This document shows, piece after piece, positions 54,884 to 64,000 of a stretch of DNA of 64,000 nt. The notes below the pieces were generated by a model. That model saw only the letters and a program-made list of their open reading frames with translations, had not been told where the DNA came from and did no database searches. The position numbers were made by a program, and so were the translations under genes. The first letter of the stretch is position 1. Each line of letters starts with the position of its first letter. The stretch comes from Macrobrachium rosenbergii (Eukaryota; Arthropoda; Malacostraca; Decapoda; Palaemonidae): the NCBI RefSeq assembly GCF_040412425.1, contig NC_089756.1, forward strand, positions 2,851,998 to 2,915,997. Direction: 5' to 3'.

Positions 54884-55468
54884 ATGCTGCTGTTCTCAGA
54901 TGCATCGACCAAGGGATGGGGCACACACCTGGAGGAGTTGCTGACTTCGGGAGTGTGGCATCGGGACAACAAGTGCCTTCACATCAACATCCTGGAACTC
55001 CAGGCAGCCTTCCTGGCTCTCCAAAAGTTCCGGGATCGAGTGATGGGACACTCCGTGGTACTGATGAGCGACAATACCACAGTAGTGGCATACGTCAATG
55101 AGCAGGGGGGCCTAGTGTCCCTCCCGCTCCACCAGTTGACAATGCCGGTGCACGAGTGGGCCGTGGCTCACTCGGTAGAGCTGTCAGCCAAGTACATTCC
55201 AGGCAAGAGGAATGTTGTGGCAGACAGGCTCAGCCGCCAGAATCAGGTGATAGGAACCGAATGGTCCCTTCACTCAAAAGTGACGGAAAGGCTATTCAAC
55301 CTGTGGGGGCATCTAGTCATCGACCTGTTTGCCACCCAGCACAACAGAAAACTCCAGGTCTTCTGCTCAGTTGTGCCGGACCCATGGGCCGCTGCGGAGG
55401 ACACTTTCCAGCACCTGTGGGACAACCTCGACGTTTACGCCTTTCCTCCGTTCTGTCTGATTCGCTGA
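54884..55468 (+). CDS. DIRS-C RNase H and downstream segment, open
   Basis: RNase H removes the RNA strand during reverse transcription. The 194-residue frame contains 'MLLFSDASTKGWGTHLEE' (first Asp), 'INILELQAAFLALQKF' (Glu), 'MSDNTTVVAYVNEQGG' (Asp) and 'GKRNVVADRLSR' (terminal Asp), so all RNase H catalytic positions are present. 'VIDLFATQHNRKLQVFCSVV' follows, the conserved stretch before the recombinase. A TGA at 55466-55468 interrupts it, but the same frame continues directly after ('MITPNLRMILVAPKWLQ'). Confidence 0.85.
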   Translation: MLLFSDASTKGWGTHLEELLTSGVWHRDNKCLHINILELQAAFLALQKFRDRVMGHSVVLMSDNTTVVAYVNEQGGLVSLPLHQLTMPVHEWAVAHSVELSAKYIPGKRNVVADRLSRQNQVIGTEWSLHSKVTERLFNLWGHLVIDLFATQHNRKLQVFCSVVPDPWAAAEDTFQHLWDNLDVYAFPPFCLIR

Positions 55469-55639
55469 GTTATCAACCAAGTGATGATCACTCCGAATCT
55501 CAGAATGATTTTGGTGGCACCCAAATGGCTGCAGGCCGTTTGGTATCCCGACCTGCTAGCTCTCCTCTTCGAGGCGCCGAGAGAGATCTCCCCCTGGCCC
55601 GACCTGCTGTGCCAACCCCACGTAGAGCAGTACCACCAG

Positions 55640-56625
55640 GCAGTGCAGTCCCTGTATCTTCACGGCTGGAGGTTATCCACCATCTCCTGCAAGCGAGGGG
55701 CTTTTCGCATTGCGCAGCAATGGAGATGGCCCAGTACCTCAGACAATCCTCCGCAGCAGTATACAAGTGAAAGTGGTCCGTCTTCTGTGGTTGGTGTCGT
55801 TGACGGGTATCTCTCCAGTCGGGAGCTACTATTCAGTAGGTTGCGGACTTCCTCATCTTCTTTCGTGGAGGGAAGCTTCTCTCCGTTTCAGCTGTGAAAG
55901 GCTACCGTGCCGCACTCGGCCTAGTCTTGCGGCTGAAAGGAGTAGACATCTCTTCCTCCTTCGAGATTTCCCTACTGTTGAGAAGCTTTGAAAGGTCTTG
56001 CCCAACTAGGGATCTCAGGCCCCTGCATGGGATGTGACTCTCATTCTAAGGAGCCTGACTTGTGCACAGTACGAGCCTTTATGAGAGTCATCAGACAGGG
56101 ATCTGACCCTCAAGACCATCTTCCTGCTGGCCCTGGCATTGGCGAAGAGAGTTGGCAAACTACACGGACTTTGCTTCGATGTTAAACACTCGAGGGGATG
56201 GGGATCAGTTACGCTCCCGATTTCGTCCTGGATTTCGTAGTGAAGACTCAGAATCCTTCACGATCCCTCCCTAGAGGACTTTGTAAGTAATGAACCAGAC
56301 AAGATGCTACTGTGTCCTGTTAGAGTGCTGTGGCGCTATCTGAAGAGGACTTGATGTCTCCGGCCTGAGTGTCGACGACTCTTTGTTAGTACTGGCTCAA
56401 CCAAGAAGGAAGTGTCCAAGAACACCATCTCTCTCTGGCTTCATGAGACGATAAGGAGAGCGTATTCTGCTGCAGGAAAAGACAACACCGGTACGCTTCA
56501 GCTGAGAGCTCACGAAGTCCGCAGCATCGGTCCGTCCCTCACATTCTAGAAGAACATGTCAGTTCTGTAGGAGGGAGCGGATGCGCCATTACATGCTGGA
56601 TCTGGCGGTCGATACAGGTAAGCAC
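55640..56625 (+). pseudogene. DIRS-C tyrosine recombinase, broken
   Basis: Pieces: 'VKGYRAALGLVLRLKGVD' (about 55890), 'LALALAKRVGKLHGL' with the first Arg (about 56127-56170), 'RPECRRLFVSTGSTKKEV', and the HxxR motif 'LRAHEVRSIGPSLTF' (His codon 56511-56513, Arg 56520-56522), followed at once by a stop. A candidate Tyr region 'MRHYMLDLAVDT' follows at 56581. A stop also splits the core at about 56082. The duplicate copy at 100-1085 is slightly more damaged. Confidence 0.75.
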
Positions 56626-56990
56626 CCAACGGGAGCTCCCGTTCTATTTTCCGTTCAGGATGATAGAAGCAACCCCACTCCTTCCCCTTGCAAGGGGGGT
56701 GGGGAAGGAGACCATAACTATAAGACAAACCCAATGCTTGTTATTGATTGCCTTAATGTCATCCAACTCCAAGTTATTCCTAGGCTACTTTGCATGAACT
56801 GATGATTCCTCTTTCATGCAAAGGGACCCAGAAGTCTGATAATTGATCCCACGTTTCTTACAACCCGATCATTTTGTCAGAGGCAGTTTTCTCTTCCTTG
56901 CTCTGTCGACCAGGAAGGGAAGACAAGGTGTGGTGAACTCCAGTCAGTTCAGGAGACTCACTCAGATTCCTTCCTCCAACCAGTGAGTCT

Positions 56991-57095
56991 TCCTAATGTA
57001 AAGGACCGAGGGTATATATATCGTGTCAGAACAAATCAGTTTTTAAAGTAAATTGTATTTTCCTAACTATACAAACCCAAGGTCCTTTACATTTC
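56991..57095 (+). repeat. DIRS-C internal complementary region
   Basis: 'cctaatgtaaaggaccgaggg...agaacaaat' mirrors the left terminus at 50226. 'ttttaaagtaaattgtattttcctaactatacaaacccaagg' mirrors the right terminus at 57270-57316. Confidence 0.88.
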
Positions 57096-57499
57096 ATGCC
57101 CACCTCATGCCACCCTCAATCTGATACCAGGGACGAAAGGCAGATTGGAATATTTACATCTGGGCAGGCGGTACTCCGCCTCCCGGATTGTAGTTAACTG
57201 TCTAACCGCCTTGTTCGAAAGTTCAACAGCCTTTTCCAGCCTATGCTGAAAGTAATTCCTAATGTAAAGGACCTTGGGTTTGTATAGTTAGGAAAAATGC
57301 AATTTTCTTTTAAAAATTGTGATGTTAGCTTAAACATTACTATTTAGATTAATTTTTGACACCAGCATATAGCTGTATTACTATATTTGAAATTTAATTT
57401 TTGAATGTCATGCCATTCAGGCTAACTGCTATAAAACTAATTTGTATATTCAATCCAGGCAACTGTTTTATTTGGCTTAGGTTAATTCTTTTAGCTCAA

Positions 57500-58850
57500 T
57501 CTGCCTTGCAGCTAAGATTGGAGGAGATCTTAAAAGCTTCTTGCTTAACCTATTCTAGCCAACTGTCTAGTCTAGGCTTATTTAAATCACACTTAAGGAT
57601 ATAAGCTATGCAGGAAAGAACCTCTTATAATCTAGTTTACTGTTTTATCTGTCCGAGACTACTCTTTTATCGGATGTTCAGCTACTCTTTTATCTGATAT
57701 TCAGCCACTGCTTTATTTAATCTGAACTACTGTTTTAGGCTAATAATAGGATATTCTGTAAAGGGAATCTTACTTAATCTAGTTAGGCTACTGCCTGATC
57801 TAGGTCTATATCACCTTTAAGGATACAGGCTACATAAGCACCCCACTAATATGTAGCCTTATAAATAGGCTACCAAGGCGTAAAACTAGGTTACCGTTTT
57901 GTCTAGCCTAGGTTACTGTTTATATCTAATCTTAGGCTATTTGGTCTTAACTACCGCTTAGGCCAATATAATAGGATATTTCTTAAAACATTCTCACTTA
58001 ACCTAGGATAGGGTATTGCCTAATTCGGATTGTTTAGATCACACTTAAAATGTAAAGGCTATTTAAAACAGAAACTCACTAATATGTAACCTAATAGCTA
58101 GCCTACCGTTTTGTCTAGCCCAGATTATTGTTTTTATCTAATCCCAAGCTACTTGGTGTAAGATACCACTTAGGCCAATAATAGGAAATTTCTTAAAATG
58201 TTCTCACTTAACCTAGGATAGGGTATTGCCTAATTCAGATTATTTAGATCACTCTTAATATATAGGCTATGTAAAAGAGAAAATCACTAATATGTAACCG
58301 TATACCTAGGCTACCATTTTGTGTATCTCAGATTATTGTTTATATCTAACCTGAGGCTACCTGGTCTTAAGTTATTACTTTAAAGGTTTCTTCCTTACTG
58401 TAATCTAGGTTACTACCTAATCAAGGTTATTTGATTAATAAGGGTACAGGTTACATTAGACAAAATTAACTCAACATGTAGCCTTAAATCTAGGCTGCCA
58501 TTTTATCTAGCCCAAATTACTGTTTCATCTGGACCTAGGCTACCTGTTTTAAGCTAATGTGTAGTCCAGTAATGGGATGTTTCATAGAAGGTCATTACTT
58601 AACCAGTATAGGGTACTGCCTCATCCCAGTTACTTAGATCATATAAAACTATAAACTATATAAAACAGAAAAACTCTCTAATATATAGCCCTATAGCTAG
58701 GCCACCATTTTTCTCGTCTTTAAAAGGTTCTTACTTAATTTAGGCTACTAACTGGTTATTTAGTTCACACTTAAGGCTATAGTCTGTTATTTTCTCTTAC
58801 TCTGATCTAGGCTACTTCCTAGATTATTGTAGACATCGTATAATCTGAAA
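57500..58850 (+). repeat. Degenerate tandem repeat, about 210 bp, copy 2
   Basis: This is the duplicate of 1960-3300 with the same units in the same order. Being nearly identical, it shows that the array predates the duplication and has not expanded since. Confidence 0.75.
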
Positions 58851-59964
58851 AGATTTTCTATATTAATAATAAAATGGCTTAGTGCTGGCTATGTGTTAAC
58901 AAGAGAAGCCGGTTTTCAGCTTTCACACAAATTATCTACCAATTACAAAAGTTTAAAACTAAAACTTTAACTGGGACTTGAAACTAAGCCCTTAACTTGC
59001 TTCTTTTGGTTTTTCTATAATTATTGAATTCTGGAGCACTGACAAGAATCGAATCCATTGTCAGTCAACCAAAGAAAGGTAATGGCTTCCTTGGTCTCTT
59101 GCCAGTCTGTTTGTTGACAGTGTGGCAGACTGTGCATGCGCAGTAATCACTTCTTCTTCTTCTTCTTCTAGCAGGTTTAACGAAGGAAATAACCTGGGTA
59201 CAGCTTCACTGTAAGATAAGGGAAAGAGTCCTCTTATCGTGGAGTCCATTACATACTCCACCACAGGTTATAGTGTTTATCATTATGACACAATCCCTGG
59301 CCAAGAGAATGGCTAAAAGAGAATTCTTTGATATTAGTTTAGTCACCATGGAGCTCTAACAGACCCATGGAAGGTAACTCCTTGAGGAAAAAACAAGACT
59401 ACGTTATCAAAAAATTCCTGGTATCCCATTGTGATCCCTTAAAATGGTTAGTTGTAAGGAAAACAATAGTAATGGTAAAAAATGCTTAAAGCATAAAGTA
59501 GACAGAGAAAAATTTATGCATCATGTGTTTGTTGAGGAATTAATTTGTCATGAGCTGTGTTAACCCCCAATTTGGATTATTATTGTTACATTTGAATTAT
59601 TGCTCATGTTTTCCTCCTGATAGAATTGAACATTAGGCAGTTTGTTTGAGTGTTAGTGCCTTCAATTTCACATCTAGCTCTGTGACACTGTGGTATGACC
59701 GTACAGTATAACCGTTTTCTGAAATGTTCTGATATGCTTTATATACTGTAATATACTATGGATGTCCATTCTTAACTTTTTAGTTTCCTTGTGTGAAATT
59801 ACCTTAATGCCCAGTCTTCTTTTACTTTTATCATTTTACTTCATGATTTTTTAAGCTTAAGATATATAAAAATTACATTTTATGGCTGCAAAGCATGTTT
59901 CTACTTTTTTTTCCATTTCCTTTTGCATTGTTTATTATAAATTAGATGTACATTTTACTTTCAG
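58851..59964. other. Intron-like DNA, no gene seen
   Basis: This is the counterpart of 3301-4423. It includes a (CTT)n tract one unit longer than in copy 1 (about 59150) and the acceptor tract before the EDEM exon. Confidence 0.6.
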
Positions 59965-60141
59965 GTCCAATATCAACATCAATGACATTTTAGGTGACTA
60001 TTCACTAACGTTAATAGATGCGCTCGACACACTTGCAATTCTGGGTGATACTAGTGGATTTCGTAAGGCTGTCCAGTTAGTTATTGAAAATGTTACTTTT
60101 GACAAGAACACTACTGTGCAAGTTTTTGAAGCCAATATCAG
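59965..60141 (+). CDS. EDEM1: EDEM-type GH47 mannosidase exon, open copy
   Basis: The exon of 177 bp (59 codons, so phase is kept) lies between acceptor 'ttttactttcag|g' and donor 'atcag|gtaagc'. It starts with the last base of a split codon, then encodes '[10 protein letters not shown]', '[16 protein letters not shown]', '[18 protein letters not shown]'. These residues are characteristic of the start of the GH47 domain of ER degradation-enhancing mannosidases, where an (alpha/alpha) barrel binds high-mannose glycans in the ER lumen. Other exons of the gene are outside the window or beyond long introns. Unlike the copy at 4424 it has no frameshift, so this is the copy likely to be functional. 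Confidence 0.88.
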
Positions 60142-60242
60142 GTAAGCAAATTTGAAGTACAGTATTATAAACATGTTTGATACTGCACTGCAGTAACTAC
60201 AGGGTTCTAATATCCATTTGAATGTATATTGTGGCCAGTTAA

Positions 60243-62747
60243 CCCTTTAACGCCGACTGGACATATTTTATGTCGACAAAAGTTGTCTGTCAGGTGCCGA
60301 GTGGATGTAAAATATATTGACTACAAAAAGTTTTTTAAATATTCGCGGAAAAATACTTATAGGCCTCGTTTGCGAAAAATTTTAAATCACATGCCTTGAG
60401 GGATGCTGGGAGTTCACGTATCACGCTGTTGTTTTGTTTACAAGCGTGACCCAGCTGCGCATGCGCGAATTTCTTTCTTCTCCCACTAGAAAGCATCAGC
60501 TAACTCTGCTGAAAATCTCAAAAATTCTTTAGTCACTTTGTTGTAATTTTTGCACCATTTTCTATTAGCCTTTAAATAAAGTTTTATATATGAAAATGTG
60601 TGCAATTTCATGTAGAATACAACAAAAAATAACTCATGGTTGTAGCTTTTATAAATTTTGACATATTTTCATATAAATCACGATAAGTGCCAAAATTTCA
60701 ACCTTCGGTCAACTTTGACTTGACAAAAATGGTCGAATAATGCAATTGTAAGCTAAAACTCTTACATACGAGTAATATTCAATCATTTACCTTCATTTTG
60801 CAACAAACAAGAAGTCTCTAGCACAATAATTCGATTTATGGTGAATTTTTGAAAAAAACTTTTTCCTTACATCTGCTCTAACTCTGCTGAAAATCTCAGA
60901 AATTCTTTAGTCACTTTGTCGTAATTTTTGCACTGTTTTGTATTAGCCATTACATAAAGTTTTATATATGAAAATGTGCACAATTTCATTTAGAATACAA
61001 CAACAAATAACTAATGTTTGTAACTTTTATCAATTTTGACATATTTTCATATAAATCACGGAAATGGTCGAAAAATGCAATTGTAAGCTAAAACTCTTAC
61101 ATTGTAGTAATATTCAATCATTTACCTTCATTTTGCAACAAACGAGAAGTCTTTAGCACAATATTTCCATTTATGGTGAATTTTTGAAAAAAACTTTTTC
61201 CTTACGTCTGCTCTAACTCTGCTGAAAATCTTGTAAGAGCCTGACGTCGTCTCTTCCAAACACGTGTGTGTTCGTGTGTTCGTCGTCCATCGGAGTGGAC
61301 AAGACAACAAGAGCATCTTGTTTTCTTTCTCTAAAGGAACGCGATTTCAACCATACAATATTTCCGTCTGTTTCTCCCTAACCATTGTTGTCTTGATGTA
61401 TGTACAATCACCACTACTTGTATTGCCATGCAAGCATTCTAATCATGTACTCATAATGTTCCAACGAATCTTCTGTATCAAACAGTGTGTATGTTTCTGT
61501 TTGTGAAGACGCCAAACGTCTCGCCACTCCGATGGACGACGAACACACGAACACACACGTGTTTAGAAGAGACGGCGTCAGGCTCTTGCAATCTCAGAAA
61601 TTCTTAGTCACTTTGTCGTAATTTTTGCACAGTTTTCTATTAGGCGTTACATAAAGTTTTATATATGAAAATGTGTGCAGTTTCATGTAGAATACAACAA
61701 AAAATAACTCATGGTTGTAGCTTTTATCAATTTTGACATATTTTCATATAAATCATAAATGCCAAAATTTCAATCTTCAGTCAACTTTGACTCGACCAAA
61801 ATGGTTGAAAAAATGTAATTGTGAGCTAAAACTCTTACATTCTAGTAATATTCAATCATTTACCTTTATTTTGCAACAAACAAAAGTCTCTAGCACAATA
61901 TTTCGATTTATGGTGAATTTTCGAAAAACTTTTTCCTTACCTCAAAGCTAACTCTGCTGAAAATCTCAGAATTTCTTTAGTCACTTTGTCGTCATTTTTG
62001 CACCGTTTTATATTAGCCGTTACATAAAGTTTTATATATATAAAAAATGTGTGCAATTTCATGTAGAATACAACAAAAAATAACTCATGGTTGTAGCTTT
62101 TATCAGTTTTGAAATATTTTCATATAAATCACGATAAGTGCCAAGATTTCAACCTTCGGTCAACTTTGACTTGACCGAAATGGTCGAAAAATACAATTGT
62201 AAGCTAAAACTATTATATTCAAGTAATATTCAATCATTTACTTTCATTTTGCAGCAGACGGGAAGTCTCTAGCACAATATTTCGATTTATGGTGAATTTT
62301 TGAAAAAAACTTTTTTTTACGTCCGCTCGTTACGAATTCATGCATCATTTTGTGATAATATTTTCTCTGTGTTGCTTTGATCGTTTTACAATTTGTTATA
62401 TACCAAAATCATTGCAATTTAATGAACAATACAATGAAAATAACTCCTTAGCTTTAACCGTTGTGCTCGCAGCGTGATTTGTATACAATTATATATGAAA
62501 ATTTTTTTTGCACTGTCTTATATTCCAATATTTATATATGATAATGATATTTTTTTTCATTTCTGATGGCTGCATACTAAATTTCAGGCATTGAGAGAAA
62601 AAGGAGCCAAGAATGAACTCTTAATCTTAAAAACTAAGTGTGCTGTGGTTTTTAAAAAAAAAACTTTCTTTCCTCTTCGGGGCTAACTCTCAGACTCCGC
62701 CGGCATACGGCAGACACTTTTGTAAATAGAGGCTCGGCGTTTAAGGG
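60243..62747. mobile_element. TTAA-flanked element, duplicate of P1
   Basis: It carries the same CCCTTTAACGCC...GGCGTTTAAGGG ends with TTAA (60239-60242) and TTTA (62748-62751) flanks. The identical mutated right flank in both copies confirms the insertion came before the duplication. Confidence 0.8.
61231..61591. mobile_element. Foldback MITE nested in P1 duplicate
   Basis: This is the counterpart of 5688-6047, with TTGTAAGAGCC/GGCTCTTGCAA ends and a TC duplication. Here the 'gtccatcggagtgga' and 'tccgatggac' inner arms pair slightly better than in copy 1. Confidence 0.75.
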
Positions 62748-62751
62748 TTTA

Positions 62752-64000
62752 TTTCTGGGTGCACATATTTACAGAAATGATACAGTACAATAGTGCTGTA
62801 ATGAATTAGTGCCAACACATGAAAGAAGAAAGCTGCTGAAGGGTCATGGCATCCTTTATTTTTTCAAAGCAGTTTGGTTGTTAATTGGTCATACAGTACA
62901 GTACTGTATTTGCTTGACCCATGGAAAGTAGCATATACAGTAAACTTGTTACACTTTTCGGCCTGGCTTTCTGATAAGCAGCAAAATCTGTTAGGTGACA
63001 AAGACTCAAATTATGACATGCACTTGAACATTGTCAAGTATCTCTCTGCTAACAGTAATTACACATAGTTTCTAGCTTAATCCAAACTGTAGTTTACACT
63101 TAGAATTCATTTAAAAGATTTACCTGAAAGTGTACCACATTTGACAAGTGTAGCAAAAACCATCATAATAATTTAGCTGATATGTACAGAATTATGATAA
63201 GGTGACATTGAGTAAGATGAGGCGTTACTGTATTTGATAAATATGGAAACTTAATGTTATGCATTACTCTTATAATTTAAAAGCAACAGCAAATGACATC
63301 TCAGACCTTAATCTCTTAAAGAGATTATGTTGGAAGCATAAATATTTCCTGTTTTTCCATTTTTCAAACTTCAGTACTAGGTAGTAGAAGTAATGTGAGT
63401 AAAGTAATCAGCGGTTAATTGATGTAGAAAAGGGCACTGTCAAGGTAAAGCAATAGGTTCAGATAAACAGGTGCTCAGCCAGGTGTTCAGAAAATTATAA
63501 ATGTTACCTAATAACTTCATAAAATGAGGCTGTGGTCAGAAGGACAAGTATCAGGGTTACTTAGTCATGGCAGCTTTTCTACAGATTTTCACAAATTTTA
63601 TTTTCATTGAAGGAGAGAGAGAGAAAGAGCAGTTTTTCTGTTCTAGTTTTATTACTGTGAGGAAAATTTTTTAGATATATAAAAATTAATAATTTTCTGC
63701 AAAACACGATTTTCCTCCTGTTTTATGTCATGAAATATATTTGTATGCCTTATTTTTTAGTGAACTTAATATTAGAAGTATGTACCTTGTACTCTGAGAG
63801 TGTAACTCTTGTTCTATGCAGCAACTTCTGCAACTGTTGGTGAAAGGTTGTTTTTACATAAACTCTTGTTAGTCAGTCTCTTTATATTTCTGAAAACATG
63901 CAGCATTTGTACTTAGTCCTTATTTTGCTCAAGTTGTCTTGCTGTGCACCAGCCAAGTTAGTATAGTACATTACATATTTTAGTGTTACATAATGTATAT
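62752..64000. other. Intron-like DNA to the window end, no gene seen
   Basis: It matches copy 1 up to 63854, then continues into AT-rich DNA not seen elsewhere in the window. No exon was recognised. Confidence 0.5.

Larger units (their letters stand above)
50226..57316 (+). mobile_element. DIRS retrotransposon C, full length but decayed
   Basis: About 7.1 kb, in order: left inverted repeat (50226-50415), Cys-rich gag start, Pro-rich gag, gag C-terminus, RT, RNase H, recombinase, internal complementary region (56991-57095) and right inverted repeat (57096-57316). It starts 139 bp after DIRS-A ends and is a relative of it. Its 3' part lies inside the large duplication. Frameshifts and stops break RT and the recombinase, while RNase H is a clean frame. 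Confidence 0.88.
55532..63854 (+). repeat. Large duplication, copy 2
   Basis: It is the same content and order as 1-8296. It starts inside DIRS-C and extends past the EDEM exon and TTAA element. This copy continues at its left into the rest of DIRS-C, which copy 1 cannot show because of the window edge. Differences from copy 1 include single bases, homopolymer lengths, a 20-bp gap in copy 1 near 6465 and several CpG-rich words (see findings). Confidence 0.93.

Overview
This is a window of animal nuclear DNA, most likely from a decapod crustacean. The grounds are: AT-rich, intron-like DNA with spliced single exons of animal genes; long GA/CT microsatellites; and a heavy load of DIRS-type (tyrosine-recombinase) retrotransposons, which are common in decapods. 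There are no bacterial operons or ribosome binding sites. Almost every long open frame belongs to a decayed mobile element. The species assignment is inference.

Host genes. Only two host genes can be named, and each shows a single exon. A glycosyl hydrolase 47 exon of an EDEM-type ER mannosidase occurs twice, at 4424-4599 (with a one-base deletion) and at 59965-60141 (open). A FUN14-domain (FUNDC1-like) exon lies at 16768-16863. The EDEM exon is duplicated because 1-8296 is repeated, nearly identical and in the same orientation, at 55532-63854. This is either a recent segmental duplication or two haplotypes left side by side by the assembler.

Layout. 1-8296 is duplication copy 1: the 3' end of a DIRS element, a roughly 210-bp degenerate tandem repeat, the EDEM exon, and a TTAA-flanked element carrying its own small foldback element. 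8297-19650 is unique AT-rich DNA with a possible DIRS end, a large GA/CT palindrome, a roughly 360-bp satellite, two TA-flanked MITEs and the FUNDC1-like exon. 19690-26885 is a LINE remnant split by a Ty3/gypsy element, whose 5' LTR is itself split by a TTAA element. 29626-50086 is a DIRS element (A) split at a TA by a pogo/Tigger element (32371-47137). That element is split at a TTAA by another CCC...GGG element (36634-46754), which is split in turn by a second, minus-strand DIRS element (B, 38316-46580): four levels of nesting. 50226-57316 is a third DIRS element (C), and its 3' half begins duplication copy 2, which runs to 63854.

Most useful observations. All three DIRS elements keep the diagnostic architecture: inverted terminal repeats plus an internal complementary region matching both outer ends. 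Their related copies also serve as empty-site references, so the Tigger (TA) and TTAA-element insertions can be placed almost to the base. The TTAA family has no recognisable transposase and is built from roughly 345-bp internal tandem units; it may be an undescribed non-autonomous piggyBac-like family.
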